From the NCBI RefSeq assembly GCF_013403565.1, contig NZ_CP058627.1, positions 2,604,001-2,668,000 of the forward strand: a DNA stretch of 64,000 nucleotides, given 5' to 3'. The translations under genes and the position numbers were made by a program. The stretch is from Chitinibacter bivalviorum. GTDB taxonomy: Bacteria > Pseudomonadota > Gammaproteobacteria > Burkholderiales > Chitinibacteraceae. The notes beneath the pieces are model-generated. The model was not told where the DNA came from. It worked only from the letters and a program-made list of their open reading frames with translations, and did not search any database. Positions 45,635-54,977 of the stretch are shown here, piece by piece; position 1 is the stretch's first letter; each line of letters opens with the position of its first letter.

Positions 45635-45803
45635 TGTCATTGCAATCGAATACCATCCATTGCACACGGTACAATGTGGTGATACAGGGCAGGCACGATC
45701 ATTCAACGTACCATGCCCCGCTCACAGACACGGCGGCGGGCTAGGCGGGGGCAAATCACCCGCGCTACCCAACCTCATTGCGGTTAACTCTCGCCAACAA
45801 ACC

Positions 45804-46073
45804 CTAGCTGCCCTGTATCACCTCACGCAGTTTCACGCCGTTCATAATGCGCATGTATTTCTCAAAATTATCGTTTTTATCAGCGCCATACACCTTAATT
45901 TGCGCCAACTCGGCCTCGGTCAGCACCAATTTGGCTTTGATCTTGGTGCTTTGGCTGCCACCGAAATACGATAGCGGTGTATCGAGCACATCCTGACGCA
46001 TGTGATAGGCCGCGCCAATCAGCAAAACGGTGATCGCAAGCAGGATCAGGGATATTTTTTTAGCTAACTTCAT
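45804..46073 (-). CDS. hypothetical single-pass membrane or exported protein, 89 aa
   Basis: N-terminal hydrophobic segment (MKLAKKISLILLAITVLLIG) followed by a charged domain of about 60 residues (SQSTKIKAKLVLTEAELAQI). GAGAGACC just before the ATG is a fair ribosome site. No family is recognised. The 170 bp after its stop codon, up to the 49-bp element, holds no recognisable feature. Confidence 0.6.
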   Translation of the reverse strand: MKLAKKISLILLAITVLLIGAAYHMRQDVLDTPLSYFGGSQSTKIKAKLVLTEAELAQIKVYGADKNDNFEKYMRIMNGVKLREVIQGS

Positions 46074-46259
46074 GGTCTCTCTTCTCAGTGAAATCAGGCG
46101 CCGTATAAATTGGAATAGGAATCAGCACCAAGCTTTAATGCCAAATCAATTTATCACAGTGGAATTTTCAAAAAAGAGCACAATTACACAAAACTAAGCC
46201 TGAATTATTACCATCCCACCCCAAATCCAGCATCCACTCGCCACGGCCAAGCACTGACA

Positions 46260-46769
46260 ATGTCAGTTGCGCCATGTAAGATAGCCGCAAGCTACCACCT
46301 CACCGCATTAGGCATCGCAATGGCATTGTTATTGAGCAAGCAAGAAAAATTCCGCATCAAACTGATCTCTATCCTCCTACTCTTCATCGGGCTGGCGCTG
46401 ATCTTTTTCACCGAGGCCTACCCCATCATTCTGGCCGTCACGCTCTTTCTGCCCGCCATCATCTCGTTCTTTTACGTCAAGCACCTGCTCACCCATCAGC
46501 CAGCGCAGTTTCATTTCAACCGTAGCTGCATTGACTACTACTCATCGCTGATGAAACTGGGGCTGTATTTATTAACCGCGGTGTATTTTGTGCTGGACGT
46601 GTATTTCTCCGCCGAAAACAGCAACCCCGATCTGCTGATCTCGGGCGAAGTCTCGCAGCTGATCAACAAATTCCTACTGATCTATCTGGCCTCGACGTAT
46701 TTGGGGATGGATGCAGCGGCGAAGTATTTTATTCGGCGGCATGAAGCGGGGAAATTGGCGGGCCAATAA
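46260..46769 (+). CDS. hypothetical membrane protein
   Basis: Up to 169 residues with three or four hydrophobic segments (KLISILLLFIGLALIFF, YPIILAVTLFLPAIISFFY, LGLYLLTAVYFVLDVYF). The start is uncertain: an ATG at 46320 (MALLLSKQEKF) would give 149 residues and begins closer to the first membrane segment; neither has a clear ribosome site. No family is recognised. Confidence 0.5.
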   Translation: MSVAPCKIAASYHLTALGIAMALLLSKQEKFRIKLISILLLFIGLALIFFTEAYPIILAVTLFLPAIISFFYVKHLLTHQPAQFHFNRSCIDYYSSLMKLGLYLLTAVYFVLDVYFSAENSNPDLLISGEVSQLINKFLLIYLASTYLGMDAAAKYFIRRHEAGKLAGQ

Positions 46770-47104
46770 TGGCGGTGGCGGTTTTGCTGCAAGGGCAATA
46801 GCGTTTTATGCGGCTATGCCGCGGGTTTTGGTGCGCATTTGCCAGCGCGGTAGTGGCCTGCTGGCGCAGGCGGTGAACCGGCGTTTTCGCCCGCCGGACG
46901 AGTTAGGGGTTGGTCTTGCCCAACCCCTAACAACCCCTGCGCGCCCGATCGACGCGAAACCCCGCTTGAAAAAAGCCCGTCAGGGCGCCGCTACAACTCG
47001 CGTTGCGCTACCGTCGCAACGCTCAAACACTACGCGGCTTAAAACCCTGACGAACATTTTTCAATCGGCGCGTCTCCACGGGCAATCCGTGCTAACCACG
47101 GCAG

Positions 47105-47153
47105 GGGTATATCCGCCAAAGCCAAACCAGACATAACTTTCAGAGCAACACCA
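47105..47153. repeat. 49-bp GGGTAT element, copy 11
   Basis: Starts GGGTATATCCGCC and ends CAGAGCAACACCA; the right end is a mutated form of GCAATACCC. Located left of the ATPase cassette. Confidence 0.6.
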
Positions 47154-47330
47154 AGGCAGGTATATGCCGCAATGGTAGGTCTGCGTGGATTCCCCTTGCG
47201 CTGCGCCGAGCGAGGAACGGGCGGGGCGGGGTTTCGGCGGGGCCTGTTTTGTTAAGCCCCGCCGCCGCCTCGAACCGTCCGCAGCGAGGGCATCGGCGCA
47301 GCCGACGCAGATGCGGGTCGCCTTTCTTTG

Positions 47331-47362
47331 CTGACTTTCTTTGGCGAAGCAAAGAAAGTCAG
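47331..47362. repeat. 13-bp inverted repeat (dispersed hairpin type)
   Basis: CTGACTTTCTTTG-GCGAAG-CAAAGAAAGTCAG, perfect arms with a 6-nt loop. Similar hairpins occur in many proteobacterial genomes near recombination-prone sites. Confidence 0.7.
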
Positions 47363-47635
47363 TGCCGCGGCGCACAGCCGCCAATCCCACTCAAACGCAA
47401 AACCACCGCACGCCATGCCGTAGCCTTGGGCCAGACTCGCTTTTCGTCAACAAAGCTAACATTTTTCCATCAAATAGCTGACGTTGATTTTTCAATTAGA
47501 TAAGATGTTGAAATCCGACGAACGGTAGAGCGTATTCGACGCAAAGCGGCAATACGCTATTGAGGAATTCAATCAATGCACGTGGTACACATACGATGTG
47601 CTGCGGTCAACCCATCCAAAAATGGCAAGGGCATT

Positions 47636-49243
47636 ATGAGTACACATAAATTAAATTTCATTAATTACAAATCATTTGAGAATGGGGAGATTGAGCTTAA
47701 TCCACTAACCATTCTCCTCGGAATGAACAACTCAGGAAAGTCAAGCATTATAAAGCTGATTTTACTAATTAACCAAACAATTGAAAGCGGAAAATTCAGG
47801 CAGGTCGGAGAGAAAGTAGATCTTGGAGGCGCAGCAAATCTATTTAGAGATTTAAACACAAAGAATGACATAAAAATTAATCTTTCAATCAGTCAGAACA
47901 ACATAATACAATCGGAATGTAGCCGCTTTTCTGGCAACGTTATTGATGACTTATATTCGAAGTTATTCCACTTCGACATATATTCGTTTTTCTTGAAAAT
48001 AGACAAAGCAGACATTAAGTACAAACTAGAGGCTGGAGATATAAAAGGCGCTTTAAATTTACTAATGAAACTCCGGAAGGAATCAGAAGCATTTGCAGAC
48101 TCACATTCTTACGAAGACGAAACAAAGTCGGCAATTAGATTGATTTTTGAAAGTTCAATTAAAAAAATCAAGTTTTCTCACCTTGCATTTGAAGGGGTCT
48201 CCTCAGTCAATTCTATTGAGTACACAATTGCGTTTAACACTATCTCAGGCTTAAATATCAAAGAAATAAAAATAGAATCAGACAACGACAACTACTGGAG
48301 CATTCGAAGAGACAAGACAGGAAAGTGGAAACTTATGTCTAGCAATAATAAACTTAACCGAATAAAGAAAATAATTAATATTTCCGATGCAATATCTGTA
48401 AACGGACTCATCCCAAAAGCAAAAGAGAAAATAAAGTCTGCAAATATTGCAGCCAATTTAAAAGCGCACAACATAGAATATGCAGAGTTGATATTTCGTG
48501 TAATTTATACTGCGGCATTAAATGCAACATCAATATTTAAGGACGTATATCATATACCGCCACTACGCTCTCATCCAGAACGCTACTTCGCAAATGCAGA
48601 ACAAAACTCAGAGAAAATTCGCACCGATACAAAAAGTGTTGCGGCATACCTAGCAGAGCGACCAGAGCTGAAGGAAAAAGCAAATAAATGGCTTGAAAAA
48701 TTCAACATAGCCGTAAACACGAAAAAAGTTGATGATTATTTTAATTCAATACAACTAGAAAGCAACGGATTGAGTCTCAACCTTGCTGACGTGGGATTTG
48801 GTTATTCTCAAGTGATCCCTGTATTAACTACCTCGATTCTTGCACCAAGAAAGAGCTTAATAATAATTGAACAACCAGAAGTACACATTCATCCAAAGAT
48901 GCAAGGTGAATTAGCGGACTTTTTTATCGAGCTCGCGAAAGAAGATGGAAAAATATTTATTATTGAAACACATAGCGAAGCTCTTTTAAAACGATTACGG
49001 AGAAGAATTGCAGAGTTCGGCGCAACTAATGAATGCACATCATCAAGTAAAGAAAGTAGTACAAAAAGCAGCGCGATCTCAAAGGACAAAGTTGCAATAT
49101 ACATTACTGAAAAAAACAATCAGCTAAGAACATCAACGATTAAAAAATCAACAATATCTTCAACTGGAAATTTTGATTGGCCAAATGATTTTATCGAGAA
49201 TGACATCGAGGACATTGTTGAATTTATGAAGCTGCAAGGATAA
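47636..49243 (+). CDS. AAA ATPase, DUF3696/OLD-like, of an AT-rich cassette
   Basis: A 535-residue ABC/SMC-type ATPase. Walker A is GMNNSGKS (29-36); ADVGFGYSQV (384-393) is the signature region; Walker B with the catalytic acid is LIIIEQPEVHIHP (408-420), then ETHSEALLKRLRRRI (444-458). The tail around STGNFDWPNDFIEND fits DUF3696. No TOPRIM domain is seen. AAGG 7 bases upstream fixes the ATG. Base composition is far more AT-rich than the neighbours, with many Lys, Asn and Ile codons, indicating transfer. Its stop is 6 bp before the partner gene. Probable role: ATPase of a defence-type module (inference). Confidence 0.85.
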   Translation: MSTHKLNFINYKSFENGEIELNPLTILLGMNNSGKSSIIKLILLINQTIESGKFRQVGEKVDLGGAANLFRDLNTKNDIKINLSISQNNIIQSECSRFSGNVIDDLYSKLFHFDIYSFFLKIDKADIKYKLEAGDIKGALNLLMKLRKESEAFADSHSYEDETKSAIRLIFESSIKKIKFSHLAFEGVSSVNSIEYTIAFNTISGLNIKEIKIESDNDNYWSIRRDKTGKWKLMSSNNKLNRIKKIINISDAISVNGLIPKAKEKIKSANIAANLKAHNIEYAELIFRVIYTAALNATSIFKDVYHIPPLRSHPERYFANAEQNSEKIRTDTKSVAAYLAERPELKEKANKWLEKFNIAVNTKKVDDYFNSIQLESNGLSLNLADVGFGYSQVIPVLTTSILAPRKSLIIIEQPEVHIHPKMQGELADFFIELAKEDGKIFIIETHSEALLKRLRRRIAEFGATNECTSSSKESSTKSSAISKDKVAIYITEKNNQLRTSTIKKSTISSTGNFDWPNDFIENDIEDIVEFMKLQG

Positions 49244-49249
49244 GCCTGA

Positions 49250-50260
49250 ATGAAACAAATTATATGCCCAACCTGCATTTCATACTCAAAAGTAAGTCAT
49301 TTTTTCACAGCAAATGTTTTCGCAAAAACAGCGGTACCATCAAGCAAAATATTTACCCTCTTGGACAATCAGAATATTATTCTCGACCATTATCACAATG
49401 AGATGAAATCAAACCCTAGCGACATGGTGAGAAGCTGGCTCGACTTGATTTCCAAATGCCAGTTGGTTAGAAAGATACAAATAGGAACAAATAACACTGA
49501 GATCCAAGCAGTAATTGATGCCGTCATTGAAAACTCAATTGGCCAAAGACGATTCGTCACCACCAAAGAATATGACAATGACTATAAGCACACTCTACTA
49601 ATTAACAATGTCACACTCATGACCACGAAAGACATAGAAGAGGAAGAAGAATGCGCAGCGCCAATTGCAACTCCCACGTGCAATGAGATTGTTTTAGACA
49701 TCTGCGACTCATTAATTGAAATGATCCAGCGGAAACAGACGTATAAACTTGAGGATCTACACAACGATAGCCTAGCTCTACGACTTGCAAACTGTCATAA
49801 ATATCAAGTGTTAGATCAAAGCAGGCAAGGTGAATCAGCTTCAGGGAAGGGTGCGGGTGAACTTGGCATCTTTATCAAGAGTTACTCCGGTAGTCCTTTA
49901 TCAATAATTGAAGCCGTAAGATCAAACTCTTGTGGAAGAAAAGATGAAAATTTGGCTGCTCATTTATCAAAACTAATGAATAACTACGACCAAGTTGGAT
50001 TCAAAGCAAATTTTTTCGTAATTTACTGTGAAGCAGCAAGCTTTAATGATTACGCTCAGAACTATGCGAATGAATTTATGAGCCACCTTCATGAAAACTC
50101 TAAATATGATGGAGAAAAATATGCTCATAAAGTAACAAAAGATCAAACGCATCTATACACCAGTGTAGAAAAAATAAAGATTTTTAGGTCGACATTTGTC
50201 AACTTGGAAACTAACAAAGAACGATATGTATACCAAATCATTGGGGATTTTCACATATAA
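49250..50260 (+). CDS. partner of the DUF3696 ATPase, possibly nuclease-like
   Basis: A 336-residue AT-rich gene translated with AAGGAT about 8 bases before its ATG, directly after the ATPase gene. I recognise no named family. The C-terminal half has a pattern like PD-(D/E)xK nucleases: GKGAGELGIFIKSYSG (E204) and LSIIEAVRSN (E221; V223 where a lysine is usual), then a helix with HLSKLMNNYDQVGFKANFFV. The usual lysine is absent, so it may be degenerate or use another residue. The N-terminus has a CPTC motif (C6, C9) and the middle an acidic stretch (EEEEEC). Confidence 0.75.
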   Translation: MKQIICPTCISYSKVSHFFTANVFAKTAVPSSKIFTLLDNQNIILDHYHNEMKSNPSDMVRSWLDLISKCQLVRKIQIGTNNTEIQAVIDAVIENSIGQRRFVTTKEYDNDYKHTLLINNVTLMTTKDIEEEEECAAPIATPTCNEIVLDICDSLIEMIQRKQTYKLEDLHNDSLALRLANCHKYQVLDQSRQGESASGKGAGELGIFIKSYSGSPLSIIEAVRSNSCGRKDENLAAHLSKLMNNYDQVGFKANFFVIYCEAASFNDYAQNYANEFMSHLHENSKYDGEKYAHKVTKDQTHLYTSVEKIKIFRSTFVNLETNKERYVYQIIGDFHI

Positions 50261-50332
50261 ATAAAACATCGGGACTTCAATTACAAAATTCAATGGAATA
50301 CCACTGTACGGTGCCCCCCCTCACGGAAAGCA

Positions 50333-50377
50333 ATACCCATGAAAAAGCCCCGCATCGCGGGGCTTTTTCATGGGTAT
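50333..50377. repeat. perfect 21-bp hairpin fused to GGGTAT tips
   Basis: ATACCCATGAAAAAGCCCCG(C) pairs without error with its complement around an ATC loop. The core AAAAAGCCCCGC/GCGGGGCTTTTT is a bidirectional terminator for the cassette, while both outer ends are the ATACCC/GGGTAT tips of the 49-bp family. Confidence 0.85.
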
Positions 50378-50420
50378 CACTACCAAATCATTACTCAGCA
50401 AGCCCTCACGCTACATACCC
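50372..50420. repeat. 49-bp GGGTAT/ATACCC element, copy 12
   Basis: Starts GGGTATCACTACC, shared with the right arm of the 21-bp hairpin, and ends GCTACATACCC, exactly 49 bp. Located right of the ATPase cassette and next to the metH remnant. Confidence 0.7.
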
Positions 50421-50422
50421 CA

Positions 50423-50485
50423 CTACGCCACCAAACCCCGCTCGGCCTGCGCCAAGCTCACCCCACGCCGGTTTGTTAAAACCTC
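50423..50485 (-). pseudogene. remnant of the metH 3' end
   Basis: On the minus strand it reads [16 protein letters not shown] followed by a stop. The intact metH ends [21 protein letters not shown], so eleven consecutive residues are identical, and the DNA is closely similar over about 35 bp. It lies 600 bp beyond the true metH stop, between the ATPase cassette and the DUF2442 gene. It indicates a duplication or replacement at the metH 3' end. Confidence 0.8.
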
Positions 50486-50501
50486 AATGCGAGATAAAAG
50501 C

Positions 50502-50528
50502 AAAGGGGTACATTTCTGTACCCCTTTT
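50502..50528 (-). terminator. terminator of the metH-DUF4160-DUF2442 unit
   Basis: Stem AAAGGGGTAC / GTACCCCTTT with a 6-nt loop and flanking T/A tracts, 41 bp after the DUF2442 stop codon. Confidence 0.8.
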
Positions 50529-50569
50529 AAATTAATACTTCCTGATCAATACCCTTGAAGTTACTTGCT

Positions 50570-50815
50570 TTAGGCCACCTTGCGCTCTGGCACCGCGCTG
50601 AGCATGCCTTCAACACTCAGGTGGTAATCAAGCTGCGCCCATTCGATCCCCGTGGCATCGCAAATCAGCGTGTAATCGTTAATCTGCGCCAGTGTGGCGT
50701 TCAGCAATTCGGGATACCACGCCAGCGGCGTCGAGATCATTCGGCCATCGACCAGCTCGACGTGCAGGTAGCGGGTATCAACGCTGAGCGTTTTAGCGTG
50801 TGGCAAAGTAGGCAT
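50570..50815 (-). CDS. DUF2442 family protein
   Basis: An 81-residue protein with the DUF2442 pattern: YLHVELVDGRMISTPLAWYP, then GIEWAQLDYHLSVEGML. Genes of this family frequently follow a DUF4160 gene, as here, and such pairs have been suggested to act like toxin-antitoxin modules; this is not proven. GGAG 7 bases before the ATG sets the start, which lies 22 bp inside the DUF4160 gene. Confidence 0.82.
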   Translation of the reverse strand: MPTLPHAKTLSVDTRYLHVELVDGRMISTPLAWYPELLNATLAQINDYTLICDATGIEWAQLDYHLSVEGMLSAVPERKVA

Positions 50816-51026
50816 CCCATTTCTCCGTAAATGCGTCATTGTGCAGCGCAATTAGCGCCAGCATGGCGCGCTGATCTGCTGGCTTGAAGGTGGAATTGAC
50901 CAGTCGCAGACTGCCCAGCTCCACCTTGGCAAAATATTCCCCTTTCATCACATGCACATGACGCGGCATGTGCTCGTTGGCGTAAAAAAAGAATTTAAAG
51001 CCATTTTCCAGCAGCAGCGTTGGCAT
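50793..51026 (-). CDS. DUF4160 family protein
   Basis: A 77-residue protein: NGFKFFFYANEHMPRHVHVM with the family histidines (MPRHVHV) and LGSLRLVNSTFKPADQRAML. It has a perfect GGAGGT ribosome site. Its 3' end overlaps the DUF2442 gene by 23 bp, so the two are translated together. It begins 14 bp after the metH stop codon on the same strand, so it is read through from metH unless it has its own promoter. Confidence 0.85.
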   Translation of the reverse strand: MPTLLLENGFKFFFYANEHMPRHVHVMKGEYFAKVELGSLRLVNSTFKPADQRAMLALIALHNDAFTEKWDAYFATR

Positions 51027-51040
51027 TAGCTTACCTCCGT

Positions 51041-54000
51041 TTAGGCGACATAGCCAAGGTTCGGAGCAAGGTCGCGCTCCGCTTGCGCCAGACTCACCCC
51101 ACGCCGCTTCGCATAATCTTCCACCTGATCCAGCGTCACTTTCCCCACGCCAAAATAGCGCGACTCGGGGTGGCTGAAGTAGAAGCCTGACACAGCTGCG
51201 GTTGGCAGCATCGCGTAGCCCTCGGTTAGCGTCATACCGATGTTGGGTGCGTTTAGCACCTTAAACAATTCCACTTTTGGCGTGTGATCCGGGCAGGCTG
51301 GGTAGCCGGGGGCTGGGCGGATGCCGACGTATTTTTCGTCGATCAGCTCGTCGTTGCTCAGGTTTTCGCCGCCCGCATAGCCCCATAGCTCGGTGCGCAC
51401 GCGGTGGTGCATGTGCTCGGCGAAGGCCTCCGCAAATCGGTCGGCCAATGATTTGAGCAAGATCGCGCTGTAGTCGTCGTTGGCGTCTTCAAACGCTTTG
51501 ACTGGCGCGTCGATGCCGATGCCGCCGGTGACGGCAAAGGCGCCGATGTAGTCTTTGATACCGGTTTCTTTCGGCGCGATAAAGTCAGCCAAGCACCAGT
51601 TCGGTTTCACATCTCCCGTTTTGGGTTTCGGCAATTGCTGGCGCAGATTGTGCCATGTCATGGCGACTTCACCGGTGGCCGGATCGTACAGCTCGATATC
51701 GTCGTGATTGACACTATTGGCCGGGAAGAAGCCGATCACGCCAGCGGCAGCAATCCATTTCTCATCAACGATTTTGCGCAGCATCGCTTGCGCGTCGGCG
51801 TACAGATGGCGGGCGGCTTCGCCGACCACTTCATCGTTTAAGATCGCCGGATAGCGGCCGTGCAATTCCCAGCTTTGGAAGAACGGCGTCCAGTCGATAA
51901 ATGGCTCGATGTCTTCGAGTTTATAGTCGGTATATTCACGTACACCAATAAAGCTAGGCACTGGCGGCGTATACGTCGCCCAATCAGGCGCGAACTTATT
52001 CGCGCGGGCTTCTTCCAGGCTCACCAGTTTGGTGCGGTCTTTGCTCTCGAAAATTTCACGCGCTTTGGCGTATTCGGCTTTGACTTCGGCGGCAAAGGCA
52101 GGTTTGAGATCATCCGACAGCAAGCTAGAGCACACCCCCACGGCGCGGCTGGCGTCGGGTACGTAGATGACTTGGTCGTTTTGATAATGCGGCTCGATTT
52201 TCACCGCGGTGTGCACTTTCGAGGTGGTCGCGCCGCCGATCAGCAGCGGGATATCAAAGCCTTGGCGCTGCATTTCTTTGGCGACGTGGCTCATTTCTTC
52301 CAGACTTGGCGTAATCAGGCCCGATAGACCAATGATGTCGGCTTTGACCTCGCGGGCTTTGTCCAGAATGGTCTGGCACGGCACCATCACGCCCAAGTCG
52401 TGGACTTGGTAGTTATTACAACGCAGTACGACGCCCACGATGTTTTTACCGATGTCGTGCACGTCGCCTTTCACCGTGGCCATGATAATCACGCCTTTGG
52501 CGGGCTCATCTTGCAGGCCGAGCGCGATTTTTTCGGCCTCGATAAATGGCTCCAGATGCGCCACGGCGGCTTTCATTACGCGGGCGGCTTTCACCACCTG
52601 TGGCAAGAACATTTTACCGGCGCCAAATAGATCGCCGACCACGTTCATGCCGTTCATCAAATGGCCTTCGATGACGTGAATCGGGCGCTCAACGCTGGTA
52701 CGCGCTTCTTCGGTGTCTTCAACGATGTAGGTCGTGATGCCCTTCACCAGCGAATGCGTAATGCGCTCTTGCAACGGTAGCTCGCGCCAAGCGAGGTCTT
52801 CGCCCTTGGCGACATTGGCGTCGCCTTTGAATGATTCGGCCAGCGTGATCAAGGCTTCCGTCGCGGCGAGCGCGTCATCCGTCTGCATCAGCACCACCGA
52901 TTCAATCGCATCGCGCAGCACCACAGGCACATCGTCGTAGTTTTCCAGCGCGCCGGCGTTGACGATACCCATCGTCATGCCTTGCTTAATCGCGTGGTAC
53001 AGGAACACGGCGTGAATCGCCTCGCGCACCTTGTTATTGCCACGGAAACTAAACGACACATTCGATACACCGCCGCTCACTTTGGCGTGCGGCAGGTTTT
53101 TGGTAATCCAGCCGGTGGCTTCGATAAAGTCGAGGCCGTAACGCGCGTGCTCGTCGATACCGGTGGCGACGGCAAAAATATTCGGGTCGAAAATAATATC
53201 GGCCGGGTTAAAGCCGATTTCATCCACCAAGATGCGGTAGGATTTTTCGCAAATCTCAACTTTACGGGCGTAGGTATCGGCCTGACCCACTTCGTCGAAG
53301 GCCATCACAATCACGGCCGCGCCGTACATTTTCAGCAAGCGCGCGTGGTGTTTGAATGCTTCCACGCCCTCTTTCATCGAAATCGAGTTCACGATGCACT
53401 TGCCCTGCACGCATTTCAGACCGGCCTCGATCACTTCCCATTTGGATGAGTCGATCATGATCGGCACGCGGCTGATATCGGGCTCAGCGGCGATCAGGTT
53501 CAGGAAGGTCGTCATCGCCTTGGTGGCGTCGAGCATGCCTTCGTCCATATTGATGTCGATGACTTGCGCGCCGTTCACCACCTGCTGACGCGCTACTTCG
53601 AGCGCGGCGCTGTAGTCACCCGCCAAAATCAGGCGAGCAAAGGCTTTCGAGCCGGTCACATTGGTACGCTCGCCGACATTCACAAATAGATCGTTATCGC
53701 CGATGTTGAATGGCTCTAGGCCCGAAAGACGACATTTGGCTTCAATTTGCGGCAATTTACGCGCTGGCAAATCCTTCACTGCGGCGTACATCGCCGCGAT
53801 GTGCGCTGGCGTGGTACCGCAGCAGCCGCCCATGATATTCACCAAGCCCGATTCGGCCCATTCGCGCACTTGCGGCGCCATATCTTCGGGCAGCAAATCA
53901 TAGCCCGTCGGTGCGAGCGGATTGGGCAAACCGGCGTTGGCGTGGACCGACACGTAGCAGTCGGAAATGCGGCTCATCTCTTCCACATACGGGCGCAGCA

Positions 54001-54760
54001 AATCAGGGCCGAGCGCGCAGTTCAGACCAAACGAAATCGGGTCGGCGTGGCGCAGCGAGTTGTAGAAAGCTTCGGTCGTCTGACCAGTGAGCGTACGACC
54101 CGATTGATCGGTGATCGTGCCAGAGATCATGATCGGCAATTCTTCCTGATCTGGCCGCTCGGCGAAGTATTTCTTGATTGCAAATACCGCAGCCTTGGCA
54201 TTCAGCGTGTCGAAAATCGTCTCAACCAGCAGAATATCCGCGCCACCTTTCACCAGACCGTCGATGGCTTCGAGGTAGGCCGTCACCAGCTCGTCAAACG
54301 TCACGTTGCGGTAGCCGGGGTCATTCACATCGGGGGAGATCGAGCAGGTGCGGCTCGTTGGGCCGAGGACACCGGCACAGAAACGCGGTTTGCTCGGGTC
54401 TTTGGCCGTTTGCGCCACGCACAGGTCTTTGACCAATTTGGCGGCGGCGAAATTGAGCTCCCATACCAGCTCTTGCATCTCATAATCGGCCATCGCCGGC
54501 GCGGTGCCGTTAAAGCTGTTGGTCTCAATAATGTCGGCGCCAGCGTCGAGGTATTGCTGGTGGATTTCGGCAATGATCTGCGGCTGGGTCAGCACCAGCA
54601 AATCGTTATTGCCTTTGACATCGGTATGCCAGTTGGCAAAACGCTCGCCACGGTATTGTTCTTCGGTCAGCTTGTATTGCTGAATCATCGTGCCCATGCC
54701 GCCATCGAGCATCAGGATGCGTTGTTCAAGCAGGCTTTTAAGCAGGTTTTGGCGGGTCAT
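51041..54760 (-). CDS. metH: cobalamin-dependent methionine synthase
   Basis: A 1239-residue enzyme transferring a methyl group from methyltetrahydrofolate to homocysteine through cobalamin. Domains in order: homocysteine-binding with zinc ligands (NCALGPD and [11 protein letters not shown]), pterin-binding ([14 protein letters not shown]), cobalamin-binding with the axial histidine in [12 protein letters not shown], and the C-terminal activation domain ([18 protein letters not shown] segment [13 protein letters not shown]). Length and order are complete. No cobalamin or SAM riboswitch was recognised in the roughly 215 bp upstream. Confidence 0.96.
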   Translation of the reverse strand: MTRQNLLKSLLEQRILMLDGGMGTMIQQYKLTEEQYRGERFANWHTDVKGNNDLLVLTQPQIIAEIHQQYLDAGADIIETNSFNGTAPAMADYEMQELVWELNFAAAKLVKDLCVAQTAKDPSKPRFCAGVLGPTSRTCSISPDVNDPGYRNVTFDELVTAYLEAIDGLVKGGADILLVETIFDTLNAKAAVFAIKKYFAERPDQEELPIMISGTITDQSGRTLTGQTTEAFYNSLRHADPISFGLNCALGPDLLRPYVEEMSRISDCYVSVHANAGLPNPLAPTGYDLLPEDMAPQVREWAESGLVNIMGGCCGTTPAHIAAMYAAVKDLPARKLPQIEAKCRLSGLEPFNIGDNDLFVNVGERTNVTGSKAFARLILAGDYSAALEVARQQVVNGAQVIDINMDEGMLDATKAMTTFLNLIAAEPDISRVPIMIDSSKWEVIEAGLKCVQGKCIVNSISMKEGVEAFKHHARLLKMYGAAVIVMAFDEVGQADTYARKVEICEKSYRILVDEIGFNPADIIFDPNIFAVATGIDEHARYGLDFIEATGWITKNLPHAKVSGGVSNVSFSFRGNNKVREAIHAVFLYHAIKQGMTMGIVNAGALENYDDVPVVLRDAIESVVLMQTDDALAATEALITLAESFKGDANVAKGEDLAWRELPLQERITHSLVKGITTYIVEDTEEARTSVERPIHVIEGHLMNGMNVVGDLFGAGKMFLPQVVKAARVMKAAVAHLEPFIEAEKIALGLQDEPAKGVIIMATVKGDVHDIGKNIVGVVLRCNNYQVHDLGVMVPCQTILDKAREVKADIIGLSGLITPSLEEMSHVAKEMQRQGFDIPLLIGGATTSKVHTAVKIEPHYQNDQVIYVPDASRAVGVCSSLLSDDLKPAFAAEVKAEYAKAREIFESKDRTKLVSLEEARANKFAPDWATYTPPVPSFIGVREYTDYKLEDIEPFIDWTPFFQSWELHGRYPAILNDEVVGEAARHLYADAQAMLRKIVDEKWIAAAGVIGFFPANSVNHDDIELYDPATGEVAMTWHNLRQQLPKPKTGDVKPNWCLADFIAPKETGIKDYIGAFAVTGGIGIDAPVKAFEDANDDYSAILLKSLADRFAEAFAEHMHHRVRTELWGYAGGENLSNDELIDEKYVGIRPAPGYPACPDHTPKVELFKVLNAPNIGMTLTEGYAMLPTAAVSGFYFSHPESRYFGVGKVTLDQVEDYAKRRGVSLAQAERDLAPNLGYVA

Positions 54761-54977
54761 GGTCTTTCCAGTTTTGATTCAGGATTGCAAAGCAGCCCGC
54801 GATTTTATCACGCCCAGCGCGCCGTGCCGCACATCTAAACATCATCGCAAAATTGGTCTTATCTTGACGCTCATCATAAAACAAGCAATTGCTAATGAAC
54901 TTTCCTTTGTGACATATTTACTAAGCATTGAAATCTTAACAAACTCTTCACATCGCACGCTGCACTAGGAAATCCTC

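Larger units (their letters stand above)
46770..47635. other. repeat-rich, gene-less region left of the ATPase cassette
   Basis: About 870 bp of GC-rich DNA turning AT-rich near 47450. It contains a perfect 12-bp inverted repeat GTTAGGGGTTGG / CCAACCCCTAAC (46902-46931), a 49-bp GGGTAT element, a 13-bp repeat CTGACTTTCTTTG / CAAAGAAAGTCAG and AGCGTATT / AATACGCT (47529-47558). No convincing gene; short frames here have repeat-like composition. Confidence 0.6.

Noticed and set aside
45660-45974. Plus-strand frame opposite the small exported protein
   Set aside because: The opposite strand has a signal-type N-terminus and a ribosome site; this frame has neither.
46711-47136. Open frame across the GC-rich repeat region
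   Set aside because: Composition is repeat-like, it overlaps the preceding gene and several hairpins, and there is no ribosome site or recognisable protein.
53747-54838. Long plus-strand frame of 363 codons
   Set aside because: It lies opposite metH and is a by-product of its codon usage.
54761-54977. Search for a cobalamin or SAM riboswitch upstream of metH
   Set aside because: No B12-box or SAM aptamer motif is visible on the minus strand.
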